From assembly GCA_025766275.1 (NCBI GenBank), contig JAFKAC010000002.1, positions 372,001 through 436,000 on the forward strand: a stretch of 64,000 bases of DNA, read 5' to 3'. This stretch comes from Lactarius indigo (Eukaryota; Basidiomycota; Agaricomycetes; Russulales; Russulaceae). Made by a program: the position numbers and the translations under genes. This document shows, piece after piece, positions 11,092 to 22,888 of the stretch (positions within the stretch are counted from its first letter, which is position 1; each line of letters starts with the position of its first letter). The notes under the pieces were generated by a model, which had not been told where the DNA came from, made no database searches, and saw only the letters and a program-made list of their open reading frames with translations.

Positions 11092-14000
11092 TCATTCGCC
11101 GCGATCGTTTCGGAAGATGTGGACGACAGCTTGCTCGTCGTCGGGGGTAGTTGTGGGGTCTGGGAATCTGGTGACGACGTTGATCCATTCTTGCGTGGTG
11201 ATAGGCCCCTCTGCTGGTGCAAGAGGTGTCCATGGGGTGAGCTGAGTGTTTGGGACTTCGGTGTTGTCGTCCTCAGCCAGAAGGGTGTGGGCGTCCTGTG
11301 TGAGGGAGTTGAGGAGTGCCACTTGTGTGACATGTCGCAATGGGGAAGTAGGCATGTAAGTGGTGGTAGAACGAAGGAGAAGGGGATGACTTTCTTCGGC
11401 CCTCATGTTGCTCATTTTAACTTGTCGACTGCGCGCTTGTGTTTCCTGGTATAGATGAAGGGCTTCTGGTGCAAAGACGTCGTCCTTGTTGACCCACTGG
11501 TTTTCCAAGTCTGGGTACCCCTTCCATTTGATGAGATATCGGAGGCGTTTTCCCCTGCCGAAATGCCGGGTGTCTAGAATGGCCTCGACCTCATATTCCT
11601 CTTCCCCATCGATCAACTCTGGCAGTGGTTGTGTGAAATTTTCTCCATGGAAAGGGGTTTGCTTGTACAGCGTGAGTAGATCAATGTGAAACACTGGGTG
11701 AATGCTCCACTGCGTGGGAAGTTCTAATTGATAATTGTAAGGGGACATCACCTGTGTCACTCAAAAGGGTCCGTGGCGTCGCGCCGCTAACTTTGCTGTG
11801 GGTTGATTTGTTCAAAGATGCTTGCCTTCCAGCCATACAAGATCGCCATTTTTGAACTTGGGCATATCTTTGTTGCGCACCCATGCTTCTTGTGCCTTTT
11901 TCATGAGGCGTTGGGCGGCCTCTCTAGCTTCTTTGAGCAGCATCAGTCGCGCAGTTACCTGGGGTAAAGGGGATTGCTTATTGGTCCAATCAGAATACAG
12001 GTTGTAACCCATCAGAAGCTGAAATGGTGACTGTCTGGTGTGTTCATGGGGCCAGTTGTTGTGCATGAATTCTGCTATAGGCAAATAAGCGGTCCAGTTG
12101 TCCTGTCGCTTGTTTACCCAGAAGCGCAGGTACTGTTCCAGCCATTGATTTGTCCTCTCTGATTGTCCATCGGTGCGTGGGTGGTAAGCGGTGGATATGT
12201 TTTGTTGGACCCCAAGGATCCGGCATGTTTCTCATGTGAATTTCGACATGAACCGTGGGTCTCGGTCACTGATGATTTTGCATGGTAGTCCAAACCATTT
12301 GAAAACGTGATTTATGTACAGGGCTGCAGTTTCTTCAGCCGTTATTTCTTCCTTGCATGGTATAAATACCAAGGCTTTACTGCAGTCATGGTCAGTGACT
12401 GTGAGGATGCTGTTGTACCCTTTCAACGTCGGTAGCTTGGTGATGAAATCTACTGCCACGGTTTGGAAAGGGGTGGCGTCGAGAGTGGGTGTGATGGGGT
12501 GTAAGGCCGCTCGTATGGGGCGTGTGTTGACTTTGTTTCGTTGGCACTCAGCACACCCTTGCACGTACTCGTACACGTCCTTTCGCAGCCATGGCCACCA
12601 GTAATGTCGTTCTATGATTTGTTGCATCCTCGCGATTCCCGGATGTCCGTGAATTGGCAGGTCGTGGTGATCATGTATCAGCACCCTCTGCATGGATGCA
12701 GGTCCCATGATCACGAACCTGCCATCCTTATACCATTCTCCGTCAATCTTCTTTAACTGGTGGGGGTCCACCCATTGTTTAATAATCTTTTCATCTTGTC
12801 AGTGTCGGGGTTGTAGGAGGTTTGGATTAAGGGTGAAGGTTCGTGCTGTGTTGAGGGTTCTTACGAAGACTTCTGGTGGCAGTATGACTACTTGTTCGTT
12901 GTCCGCGGCCCCTTGATTGTAGTCGGGTCGCCTCGACAGCATGTCTGCTCAGCCATTGTTCTTTCCCTTAATGTGATGAATCTCGAAGTTGTATTCAGAC
13001 AACTCCAGTACTTCCCTTGCGACACGCCTACTGATCTTCTGTGGTGTCTTCCAGTATTGCAGGTTGAGATGGTTGGAAAAGATTTTGATTTTGTGGGGGG
13101 CCCCTGCCAGTAGTGGCCTCCAGTTGCGCAAAGCCTTGATGATGGCGAGTAATTCTAAGTTGTAGATGTTGTAGTTCCTCTCCGCCTCGGAGAGGGTGGC
13201 GGAGTAGTATCCTATGGGGTGTCATTTTCCGTCAGACTTTTTCTGTAATAGTATGGCTCCCACCGCATATCCTGAGGTGTCAACTTCTAGTTCAAATGGG
13301 TCTTGGAGGACTGGATGTGCTAGCACCAGTTCTTCCATTACCAAGCGCTTCAACGTGTTGAACGCCTTGTCTTCTTCTTCTGTCCATTTCCATTCTTCGT
13401 CCTTCCGTGTCAGCTTGTTTAGTGGTTTGGCGTGGGTTGTGAAGCCGCGAATAAAAAGCCTGTAAAAATTGCAAAAGCCTAGGAATGATCAGACATCTTT
13501 AACCTTTGTTGGTGTTGGCCAGTCTTTGATGCCTTGGATTTTTACAGGGTCCATACGAGTTACCCCCCTCTCAAGGATTACCCCCAGGTAATCCATTCGT
13601 GGCTGGTGGAAAAGGCACTTCTCCAGTTTGAAGTACAGGTCGTGCTCTTCGGCGATGTGCAGAACGTCGCAAACCGCCACTTGGTGCGCTGCCAAATCAA
13701 AGTCGAAGTGAGTGGCGATACCAATGTCATCCATATAGACACGTATCGTGGTTCCCAGTTGTTCATGCTTGGCAATGGTGTCTCGATAGATGTGGTTCAT
13801 CATTGTCTGGAAGGTGGCGGGGGAGTTTGTAAGACTGAAGAACATGACCGTTGGCTCAAAGAGGCCAAACTTGGTCTTGAACACTGCCTTCTCTTGGTCG
13901 CCCTCTCGGATGCATATGTTGTTGTAGCCCCATTGAATATCCAGCTTTGTATAGATGTGGGCGTTGCTGAGGTCAAGAATGAGGTCTTGGATGAGTGGCA

Positions 14001-14927
14001 GTGGGTACTGGTTGCGGATGGTATGAGAGTTGATGACCCAGTAGTCCTGTACTGGGTGTAGCTTTCCGTCCTTCTTTTTAATGAAGAAGAAAGATGAGGC
14101 GTACGGAGAGATGGAGGGGCGTAGATACCCCTGTTTTAGCTTTTCTTTGAGAAAGTCCTTTAGTTCTCCTTCTTCCTTCTGTGTCATCGGGTATATCTTG
14201 CAGTCAATCGCTGCTGGAGCGGATGGTTTGAAGTCGATGGCATGGTCCCAAGGCCTGGCTGGGGGGAATCGGTGTGATGCTTCCTCGTCGAATAGTTTGC
14301 TGAACGTGGCGTATTCCACTGGAAGTACAGCCGCTGTTTGCTGTTGCTTCGCTTGTATGGCTAATTCCGTCGAGGTGGTAGCCCTAGCGAAGGTCTCTTC
14401 TTCTAATTTGCGCATAATGTCTTCCTTTTCCGTTGTGATCAGGGCTCTGGTGGTGATTGCAGTAAGCAGCTCCTCGTTAGTGGCGAGTGTTACCGGCTGC
14501 ATGTCGGGGTGTAAGGTAGCAGTAGCCCAATTGATTGTCGGTTCAAATGCGCTAAGCCATGGACAGCCCAGCACCATGTCTTCGCTTCCAAGGTCGGTGA
14601 CCAGAAAGGTCATTTTCTTCACCTGCTGTCGTGTTTTCACCTCTAGGTTAACATAATGAGTGATTAACCCAGCTTTATTTTCTGTGTTGTCTATATTCCA
14701 TATTTTGCAAGGCATTCCTAATTGTTGTATCGGGATGCCTGCTCGGGCAGCCATACTTGGTCGGATAAAATTGTCAGTTGCTCCGGAATCAACCAGAGCG
14801 TTGGTTTCAGTCGTTTTGTAATTCATGTGAACGGTCACTGGAATTCGTAGGGATCGATGGTGAGTCGTTACTATTACAGAATTACATTTTAAAGCCCTCA
14901 CCCAGACTGATGGGTTCAGGCGTCCCA
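11092..14927 (-). pseudogene. pol: Gypsy-C pol, protease to chromodomain
   Basis: Starts at the -1 slip site. Domains: protease DSGATDNFI (about 14790-14760), reverse transcriptase with YMDDIGIA (about 13735), RNase H, H2C2 zinc region with CAECQ (about 12550), integrase core with VDFITKLP and ISDRDPRF, and a chromodomain with LIKWKGYPD (about 11530). Stops include TGA at 13489-13491, where related copies have Arg, and TGA near 12232. It is fused downstream to the module at 10207-11091. Confidence 0.88.
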
Positions 14928-15599
14928 AAAACCCTCTTTCCCCCATAGGTCTTGGAGGATGAGATCTTTTACTTTGTCCGTGCTGTTGGCTACTTGCATA
15001 AGCCATTCCTTTGCTTGCTCTCCTGCGGTTTTTGTTGTGGCCGCGTTTATCTGTGGCATCGGTGTCATGCTGGGTGCCGGTGATGCGTATCCCAGTAGCG
15101 ATGGTTCGTATTGTGATACAGGTCCCTGTGGGTACCCGACAGTTTCGGTCATTCTGCTACTTGATGGGGTATTCTGCCATAGTCTCTGCGTGCAGGGATG
15201 GGGACAATTTCGTGAGAGGTGACCTGGGGCATTGCAATTATAACATAGTACGTTCCTGAGGTCCCTTCTGGATCCCCCTCGTCCCCTTCCTCATGCTCCT
15301 GGTCCACCTCATGGAGGGAATGGTGGCTGTGACCACGTGTATGGCGGCTTGTTGTAGTCGATTTCTTCCGATCCCACGAGTTGTACTCTCGCGCGATCGG
15401 CAGACATGTCCATCGCCCAAGGGTTGGTCTGCGGCAAGTTTTGCAGGAGCGTCCATCCTGCATTTCCACTCTGTTTCTTCGGCTGTGTTGGGGCGTTCTT
15501 GTGCTCATTGAGCCTTGCCTTGAGGTGAATGTAATTTTTCTGTCGTTTGAGGACAGCCCACTTCCAGTCATCAAATGTGACCGGGTTGTCAAATTGGAA
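14916..15599 (-). pseudogene. gag: Gypsy-C gag, C-terminal part
   Basis: Gag continues here from 23451 once Gypsy-A1 and one TGGAA duplication are removed; the reading NAF resumes with QFDNPVTFDDW. It carries the end of the capsid-like region and a nucleocapsid-like stretch, and ends ILQDLWGKEGFWDA at the TGA beside the slip site. The ending is homologous to Gypsy-B (QLWKKEGFQD). Confidence 0.82.
14928..14934 (-). other. -1 slip site, Gypsy-C gag/pol
   Basis: On the minus strand G GGT TTT in the gag frame, followed four codons later by the gag TGA at 14918-14916. The -1 frame reads into LNPSVWVRA and the protease. Identical to the Gypsy-B heptamer. Confidence 0.72.
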
Positions 15600-16159
15600 T
15601 GTAACGCCACTACAGGGGCATTGAGTACGACCTGTACTAAGTCAGTCAATCACTCGGTAGTCAAAGCTCGAAGGCTCGACTTCAGTAAGGATGATGCACA
15701 AGAGTCACAAGGACGCGCGTCACTTGGACTGTAGAGGGGAGCTAAGACTCGAAGGCCTAGCGAAGACGAGGATCTGGAGACTCTGCGTAGACGAGTGTAG
15801 TATTACACAAGAAGTCTAGTCTACCGTACAAGCTAGGTATGACTAGGGTTAAATAGAAATCGTACTGTATGGCCATTGCAAACAGATGGCGCCATCGCTA
15901 AACCGAGGAAGAAAGGAATGAACATAAAGGGAACAAGGCAGAGATATATCGAGAATAAAGGAGAATCACGCGGGGTCGCGCGTGAGAGGGAACAAGTCGG
16001 AAACCGGCACATGTCAAGCTTTATCAAAGGAGAACGTCGATAAGCAGGGCGCATGATAGGAACCGGGTAATCATAAAGTCCGCGTAGTCGTACAGGGCTC
16101 GTATAGTGCGGGAAAGGAATAATGGTAAGGAACGAAACGAGTCCAAGCAAATCGTGACA
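15600..16159 (-). repeat. Gypsy-A1 3' LTR
   Basis: 560 bp, TGTAACGCCACTACAGG to AATCGTGACA on the plus strand, nearly identical to 22891-23450. Differences include ggcattg versus ggcgttg and cgcatg versus cgcgtg, all CpG transitions. Confidence 0.95.
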
Positions 16160-16193
16160 TTACCCCCCGTCTTGGTCTGAAGACGCCTCGACT

Positions 16194-17642
16194 TCAGGAC
16201 TCCGGATCTATGAGGTCGTAGATGTCAGCATCAAGGTCATTCTCCGGCCACGGGGAAATGTCGAGTCGACAGTAATGTGTTTTAAGGAAAAGGAAGGGTC
16301 CGCGTTTACCACACTTGCGACACATTTCGTACTGTGGGCACCGAATCTCGTCATGATTGGCATCAGTGCGGAAGCACCGCCCACACCACCTCCCTTGGGT
16401 ATGGGCCGCGATTGTCGGTGGTTCGGGAATGGTGAAGGAAGTGGTAGCTTCCGTAGCCACTGCTTGCCGTATGCGTTCGTCTGCCTGGGAGGTCGTGATT
16501 ACTTCTTCGACCATGCCTGCACGGCGGAATATGCATCGGTGAGATTGATGTTCTTGGCTTTGGCAATGTCGGCAGGCAGGTCGCGGTCTGGTGGGACAAT
16601 CGCGTACGATGTGGTGGGGGCTGTTGCAGTGATAGCAGCGTCGGCGGTGGGGCTTGTCGGCGAGGCGGGGGAACTCTAGTGGTCCCCCGTGTCGTGGAGA
16701 GAATGGAATGGCGTAGCGGGAATGACGAAGTGGGGCCGGCAGGGCCGTCATGCGCGCATACTCGTTGCCGATGGTAGCCAGCGCCCCTGCGTACTGAAGG
16801 CGCCTCTTGGTGCTGGCTAGCATCAAGTCGACGGTGAGTCGTTCCGCTTGTAGTTTGCGTGTGTCCTCCTCCAGCTTCTCATATTTCTCGTCGAGTTCTT
16901 TGAGCGCCACAAGTCCCGTCCTCAGCCTAGTAATTTCGGCCGTGAGACGAGGTGAGTTAAGCTCTACGAGTGTTTCGTCTAGAGCACAGGCGCGGATATC
17001 GTGGGGGTCAAAGAACTGTAGTTGCTCCGCTGTGAAAGGTGGTGCCGAGACGTTCGGCCTAAGTGACGAGAGGTAGACCTCCTCTCCGTAGTGGGGTTGT
17101 CCCGCGCCCATTGTCCCCACTACCTCGGTGAACCCCTTGCGATAGTAGATATACTTCGCTGGGTTAGATCCACCGTCTGATAGTGGGATCTGTAATGGGT
17201 AATATTTGGGGGTGCCAGGAATATTTGGAAAGAATGGAGCACCAGGGTCGTCTGTGTCGTTAGGGGGGGAGTCGGGTCGGTTGTAGTCGATGGGAGTGTG
17301 GGCGCGAACTGGGGTAAACGGTTCTAGAGGTGGGGGTGGTGTGGATGATGGGGAAGATGGCGGTGATTGGGGTTGTGGTTCCGGTGGCGGGGTCGACTGT
17401 TGTTGTGGAGGTGGTGTTGGAGAGTATTGCCCTTCTTCCGGTGTTGACGGGGTAAGTTCCCCGGGTTCTCGTTCGATAAGAATGTGGGTGGCGATGGCAG
17501 CGTGTTGGGGAGACGGGGGTGGTGACAGACGGGGAATGTCGGTGAGATTGATGGTGACAATCCCTCGTTCGAGGGCGGCTTCGAGTTGGGGGTTGCTGAG
17601 GATGTTGACGAGGGTGGTGTCGGATACTGGGGTGTCGGTCAT
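16194..17642 (-). CDS. Gypsy-A1 ORF3: zinc-knuckle protein downstream of pol
   Basis: 482 codons starting ATG ACC GAC, 38 nt after the pol stop, so it is a separate cistron. Visible parts: a Pro/Ser/Thr-rich region (about 40-145); a segment alignable to the end of Gypsy-B Pol (about 148-245, with HYGEEVY and LTAEITRLR); a predicted coiled coil (about 231-285); two CX2CX4HX4C zinc knuckles (C336/C339/H344/C349 and C357/C360/H365/C370); a third atypical CX2CX6HX4C (from C420); a zinc-ribbon-like CX2CX11HXC (C441 to C458); and an acidic tail. The layout suggests an RNA- or DNA-binding, Gag-like accessory protein; this is inference. It is open in both A1 and A2, which argues for selection. A TATA-like GATATAAAAA overlaps the pol stop. 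Confidence 0.85.
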   Translation of the reverse strand: MTDTPVSDTTLVNILSNPQLEAALERGIVTINLTDIPRLSPPPSPQHAAIATHILIEREPGELTPSTPEEGQYSPTPPPQQQSTPPPEPQPQSPPSSPSSTPPPPLEPFTPVRAHTPIDYNRPDSPPNDTDDPGAPFFPNIPGTPKYYPLQIPLSDGGSNPAKYIYYRKGFTEVVGTMGAGQPHYGEEVYLSSLRPNVSAPPFTAEQLQFFDPHDIRACALDETLVELNSPRLTAEITRLRTGLVALKELDEKYEKLEEDTRKLQAERLTVDLMLASTKRRLQYAGALATIGNEYARMTALPAPLRHSRYAIPFSPRHGGPLEFPRLADKPHRRRCYHCNSPHHIVRDCPTRPRPACRHCQSQEHQSHRCIFRRAGMVEEVITTSQADERIRQAVATEATTSFTIPEPPTIAAHTQGRWCGRCFRTDANHDEIRCPQYEMCRKCGKRGPFLFLKTHYCRLDISPWPENDLDADIYDLIDPES

Positions 17643-17680
17643 TTTGGCTGAGGGATGTGGGGGGTGTGAAAGGGGTGTTT

Positions 17681-20600
17681 TTATATCGTTCGTCCAGCCC
17701 CCTTGGCGGTCGGATATCGCTGGTAGAAGTCTTTGATGACGTCTGTGGCATGGGTCATGTTTGTTGCGGGTTCCCATGTGTTATTGCTTGATGGGAACCC
17801 CTTCCACTTTACTAGGTAGTGGAGTTTGCGCCCCCTTCCTCGTTCCTGGGCGTCTTCAATTCGCTCCACTTCATACTCCTCTTCTCCATCGATAAGGTCC
17901 GGTGGAGGACGGGTATAGTTCGCACCGTGCATCTCTGTTTCCTTATATGGTGTCAGAAGGTTCGCATGGAATACTGGGTGTATCTTCCATGATGCCGGAA
18001 GTTCCAGTTCGTACGAAACGTCCGATAGAACTTTGGCGATTTTGAAGGGTCCATACCGCTTTGGGGCTAGTTTGCTTGTGGGGTAGAAGGTACGGAGATT
18101 GGTCCCTTCTAGCCATACTTGATCCCCTTGCTGATAAGGTATGAACCCTGTTTTTCCCCGCTGGGCCATGAGATGTTGTGCGTGTTTGATACTATCTTGC
18201 GCATGTTGCCGGAGTATTTGCAACTCTTCCAATCTTTGATCCACCACGGGGCTGTGTGATGGTTTTGGTGTCCACGTGGTTCGTGGTTCCCACCCCATAA
18301 TGAGAGAGAAGGGGGAGTGCCTGGTGGTGGCGTTTCTCCAAGAATTGTGAGCGAATTGTGCCATGGGTAGAAGTTCCGCCCAGTTGTCCTGTTGCACGTT
18401 ACACCAATGTCGCAAGTATTGTTCTAACCATTGGTTTGTTCGTTCTGATTGACCGTCCGTCTGCGGATGATACGCTGATGATACGTTTTGCTGTATCCCC
18501 AACGTTTTACACAGTTGTCGCATGAACATGGACGCAAATCTTGGATCCCGATCAGATATGATTCTTCGGGGTAGGCCGTAGTGGGGATAGACATGTCGGA
18601 GATAAAGTTTTGCCACGCCTTCCGACGTTATGGCTTCGTTGCATGGTATGAATATTGCCGCTTTTGAGCAATCGTGGTCCGTGACGGTGAGGATTGAGTC
18701 AAACCCTTTTGATATCGGGAGTTTGACTATGAAGTCCATGGCTACCACTTCGAATGGTTCGGCCGATGGTTCGGTGGTGATAGGAAATAAGTGGGGTTTT
18801 TGTCGATGATGGTTGATCTTGTTGCTTTGGCACGTTGCACATCCCTTGACGTAAGCTTCCACATCTTTGCGCATGTTGGGCCACCAGAAGTCGCGTCGTA
18901 ACAGTTCTAGAGTGTTTGCAATTCCTGGGTGTCCTGCGCTTGGAGTGTCATGGAAAAAGGTGATTACCCCCCGTTTAAGTTCGTTGTTTCCCACAACAAC
19001 GAGCGCGTCGCCCTTCCACCACAGCCCATCGTGTTTCTTTAGGTTGTGGGGTTCTATCCACGGGAGGAGTGCTGCTTCGTCCATATTTTGTGCAATTTGA
19101 GTCCATATATCCATGTTGTGCATGGACGTTTGGGTGACTTTGAGAAATACGTCATCTGGGAGTACTACGACGTGATCATTATCGCTGGTGCCGTCATCAT
19201 AATCAGGTCTTCTTGATAAGGAGTCTGCTTGTGTGTTTTTGGTACCAGGGATGTGTTTGAGTATAAAGTTGTACTCCGACAGTTCTTGGAACTCCCGTGC
19301 TACCCGTCGATTGATTTTTCTGGGTTCTTTCCAGTATTGCAGGTTGGCGTGGTCTGTATGAATCGTTATCAAATGGGGGGATCCCACGAGATATGTTCGC
19401 CAGGTGCGTAACGCTTTGACAATCGCTAGTAGTTCCCTATCGTAAATGTCGTAATTTCGTTCGGCTTCTGATAGGGATTCGGAGTAGAATGCGACCGGAT
19501 GCATTTTGTCGTCTTCTCCTTTTTGGTTTAGGACAGCTCCTAGGGCGTAGCTTGAAGCGTCGACTTCGATTTCAAAGGGTTGATCTAGTTTTGGGAATAG
19601 CAAGACCGGTTCTGAACTGATTCGCTCTTTGATAGTGTCGAAGGCTTTTTGTCTGGCTTCTGTCCATTCCCAGGGGACATCTTTCTTCGTGAGGTCGTGA
19701 AGGGGTCTTGCAATTGTGGAGAATCCCCGTATAAACCGCCGGTAGAAATTGCAGAATCCTAAGAAGGCTCGTACTTCTTTGAGTGATGTTGGTGCCTTCC
19801 ATTCTCGGACTCCTTGCACCTTGACTGGGTCCATTCGTAGTCGTCCATATCCAATGATTAATCCTAGATATTCCACCTCATAGACTTCAAACACGCATTT
19901 TTCCGGTTTGATGTATAAGTCGTGTTTGTCGCAGAGGTCGAGGACTTGGTGTAGTACCATCCGGTGGTGGGTACGGTCGTCTGAGGTCGCGATGAGGATA
20001 TCGTCCATGTAAATGATCACTTCGCCCGTCAATACTAACTCTCAGAAGATAGTGTCCATCATGGTTTGGAAGGTGCTGGGGGAGTTAGTGAGGCCAAAGA
20101 ACATGACTCGCGGTTCGAATAGCCCCTGATTTGTTTTGAACGCCGCCTTCCATTCATCCCCCTGTTTGATTCGAACGTTGTTGTATCCCCATCGTATGTC
20201 AAGCTTCGAGTAAAGCCGTGCTTCTCGGATCTTGTCGATAAGTTCGGGGATCAGGGGGAGTGGATAATGATTTTTTACAGTCAGCTCGTTGAGGCGGCGA
20301 TAGTCCTGTACCGGGCGTAGCTTCCCGTCCTTCTTTTTGATAAAAAAGAAGGGAGAGGCGTAAGGGGACTTAGACGGTTGGATGTATTTCTTTTCCAGGT
20401 GTTCAGTTACGAATTCTGTTAGCTTTTCGTTTTCCGGGATTGTGAGTGGGTATACTTTGCAATCCAGTGTTTCAGGGGCGTTTGGAACCAAATCGATGGC
20501 ATGGTCCCACGGGCGTGAAGGGGGGAAGCGTTGGGACGCTTCCTCACTGAAAACTTTCTGATGTCTCCGGTATTCTTCAGGAATCATCTCTTCGAAGGTT

Positions 20601-21222
20601 TTCTGGGGTCTTTTGGCCGCTTCTTGCTGTGCTAATTCTGATGCAGTTGTCGTTTTTCGCAGCCGGATACACGGTTCGTCCTCTTCTTGTAGCCGTTCCC
20701 AGGCTAACTCGTCCAGTTGATACGTCTCCAATGCCTTGATAGTTGCTTCAAGAGGCATGGCTTCGTCGGACAAGTGCAAACTGGTGATGACCACTGGTTG
20801 GAATTCTTCATCGAGTGTGGCGTCTCGCCAGTGGAACTTGGGTTCGAAAGCCGTAAACCAGGGATATCCTAGTATGACTTCGTCGTTTCCTAAATCTGTG
20901 ATGAGGAATCGAAGGTTTTGGGTCTTTCCTCCGGTTTTAACGGTGAGATCGGTGAATGATGTGATTTCTCCTCCTTGGTTATGGGTTCCGTCTACGTTCC
21001 ATATCTTGATGGAGCGTTCGGTAGGTAGCCAGGCTATTTTGAGTCGTTTCAGGAGGTTTGCGCTTATGAAGTTATCTGTTGCGCCCGAGTCCACCAACAC
21101 GTTTCGTTCGGCCGTCGCGTGAGCAGATTTGAAAAGTACTGGAATTCGCATAGATCGGAATCTGCTATTGTACACGCTAAGTTTTAATGCTCTAGCCCAG
21201 GCCGCCGGGTTCAAGCGTTCAG
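17681..21222 (-). pseudogene. pol: Gypsy-A1 pol with one nonsense codon
   Basis: Protease, reverse transcriptase, RNase H, integrase and chromodomain in one frame, entered by -1 shift at 21223-21229. Equivalent to the intact 1177-codon pol of A2 (55791-59324): DSG protease, YMDDILIA, H2C2 zinc region, DD35E core and chromodomain LVKWKGFPSS. It is interrupted once, by TGA at 20042-20044 just before the YMDD box where A2 has CGA (Arg). Otherwise open, so A1 is a very recently disabled copy. Pol ends with TAA at 17681-17683, 12-15 residues after the chromodomain. Confidence 0.92.
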
Positions 21223-22872
21223 AAAATCCTTCTTTTGTCCAAAGAGTTTATCCACCATTAGTTCTCGTACTTCGGGTGCTTGGGCGAACAAGGCCGCTAC
21301 TTGGGCGTCCGCCTGTTCTTCGTTTGAAAGGGGACGTGACGCGGTCATCGAGATAGTGGCGGTGGTCGGAGTGGGGTCGTCCGCTTTCGCGGCTTTGACG
21401 GCAGTGGTTGTTTTTTGAGGGCAGAATCTGGAGATATGTCCTTGTCCTCGGCATCGGAAGCATCTTCCTTCTTTTTGGAGTAACTTCTTTTCATCCTCTG
21501 TCATTGCTGCTCGGGCTCGGGTTCGGCTGACGTCCATTGCGTTTGGGTCCCTAGTTTTGTTGAGAGCATTCAGCCATTGGTCGCGGGAGGCTCCTCCCTT
21601 TTTGTCCGTTCTTCCTTTGGTGAGCCTATCTTTGAGGAGGAGATATTCTGCTTGTTGGAGCGTAACCACTGTTTTCCAATCGTCCCAGTCTACAGGGTGG
21701 TGGAACTTGATTGCGTTTATGACTAACACATTTGGGAGGCCTTTCTGGAAAATTTCCAGGGTAGTGGCCTCGTTTTTGTTGTATCCTGCCTTATTGGCCA
21801 AGTTGGAGAACTTGGCTATGTAGGTGTCGATGTCTTCTTTGTCCATTCGTAAATTTTGAATGGCGTGGCGGGCTTTTTGTTGTTGGGTAGTGTCGGTATA
21901 TGCCTGAATAAATCTTGTTTCGACGGTGTTCCATAAGTTTTCGGCGTTCATGGCTACTCCTCCCGCCAATTGGTCGGCTAGCCATTGTATTTGTTCTTCG
22001 ACCCAGTCATCTACTAATGGCCCTCGGATATACGAGAGGAGGGTCATTGCGCGTGAATAAGGGAGGGTTAACTGTTGGACGTTTGGGTTCATTCCACGGT
22101 AGAGTGCGAAGGCGTTTAGGAAAGCTCTACTGGTTTCTCGATCCCCGGTGAATTCTGGTGGAGGATTCCCTCCGAGTCGCCCGTTTGGGGGGGGTCCTCC
22201 AGCGGCGGGACCTGCGGCTGCTCCGCCGCCTCCACCTCCAGGCGCGCTGCCTCCGCCTCCAGGCGCACCGCCTCCACCTCCAGGCGCACCGCCTCCACCT
22301 CCAGGCGCACCGCCTCCATGATGGCTTCCTGTGCCTCCCGCAGCGCCTCCTCCGCTTGTCGACATACTTCCTCCCACAAGATGTCCTCCACTACTTGCAG
22401 GATTCGCTGTCGAGGACCCTGCGGTTGGTTGTGAGGAGGTGAGGGTGGTGGAGAGTTGGGTGGTGGACATGTTGGCATATGATGCGAAGTCCACAGGTCG
22501 TTGGATGGTAGGCGTAAGTGTTGGGTTATCTAAATCGGGTTCGGAAGATGGTTCTTTGATATCGGAGTCAGCCTTGATGGCGCTGATTTGTCCTTTTCCT
22601 GGTCCTAGGCCTAGGTGTGCAGGGACGGGTTTATAGGAGTACCAGGAGTGCTTTGAATCGGAGTAGGCAACGTAGGCCCAGATATGTTGATCTTCAATAT
22701 ACTCAATTGGTTCGTATGTGAGTTTATCGGGGTCGTAGACGTAGTATCCCTCGTCGTGTGGAGTGTTCCTCCAAAGAGCGGTTCCTTTGATAGAAGGTCT
22801 TAGGTCGTCGTAAGGATGCCGCTCCAGGTACTCTTTGACGAACTGTGTCCGGCTTCGGCTGGTGAGAGCCAC
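21211..22872 (-). CDS. gag: Gypsy-A1 Gag
   Basis: 553 codons, uninterrupted. The first codon is GTG (22872-22870) in the same position as in families B and C; no ATG occurs between the predicted transcript start and this codon, and the first in-frame Met is near residue 134 (MSTTQL). Middle: four 21-bp repeats encoding PGGGG-type Gly-rich sequence (about 180-225). Then a capsid-like region (about 240-420) and a zinc knuckle CFRCRGQGHISRFC (about 475). The C-terminus LFGQKKDFLNA contains the slip site. It packages the RNA and forms the virus-like particle. Confidence 0.9.
   Translation of the reverse strand: MALTSRSRTQFVKEYLERHPYDDLRPSIKGTALWRNTPHDEGYYVYDPDKLTYEPIEYIEDQHIWAYVAYSDSKHSWYSYKPVPAHLGLGPGKGQISAIKADSDIKEPSSEPDLDNPTLTPTIQRPVDFASYANMSTTQLSTTLTSSQPTAGSSTANPASSGGHLVGGSMSTSGGGAAGGTGSHHGGGAPGGGGGAPGGGGGAPGGGGSAPGGGGGGAAAGPAAGGPPPNGRLGGNPPPEFTGDRETSRAFLNAFALYRGMNPNVQQLTLPYSRAMTLLSYIRGPLVDDWVEEQIQWLADQLAGGVAMNAENLWNTVETRFIQAYTDTTQQQKARHAIQNLRMDKEDIDTYIAKFSNLANKAGYNKNEATTLEIFQKGLPNVLVINAIKFHHPVDWDDWKTVVTLQQAEYLLLKDRLTKGRTDKKGGASRDQWLNALNKTRDPNAMDVSRTRARAAMTEDEKKLLQKEGRCFRCRGQGHISRFCPQKTTTAVKAAKADDPTPTTATISMTASRPLSNEEQADAQVAALFAQAPEVRELMVDKLFGQKKDFLNA
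21223..21229 (-). other. -1 slip site, Gypsy-A1 gag/pol
   Basis: G GAT TTT in the gag frame, the same type of heptamer as the known MMTV pro-pol site GGAUUUA. The gag TGA (21213-21211) follows three codons later; the -1 frame reads FSERLNPAAWARA into the protease. Confidence 0.65.
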
Positions 22873-22877
22873 TGTGG

Positions 22878-22888
22878 AGACTAGACTT
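22878..22888 (-). other. Gypsy-A1 primer-binding site
   Basis: AAGTCTAGTCT on the minus strand, separated by two bases from the 5' LTR. Exact 11-nt reverse complement of AGACTAGACTT in the LTR (plus coordinates 23103-23113), which lies 33 nt downstream of TATTTAA (from 23146). Confidence 0.8.

Noticed and set aside
15833..16150. 105-codon open frame repeated in every Gypsy-A LTR (also 23124-23441, 50623-50940, 53944-54261, 61234-61551)
   Set aside because: It has no ATG, lies upstream of the predicted transcription start, and is shared only because the LTRs are near-identical. No recognisable protein.
17260..17751. Long open frames on both strands across the Pro-rich part of ORF3
   Set aside because: GC-rich, proline-coding sequence leaves shadow frames open; the ORF3 frame is the one with zinc motifs and a copy-to-copy conserved start and stop.
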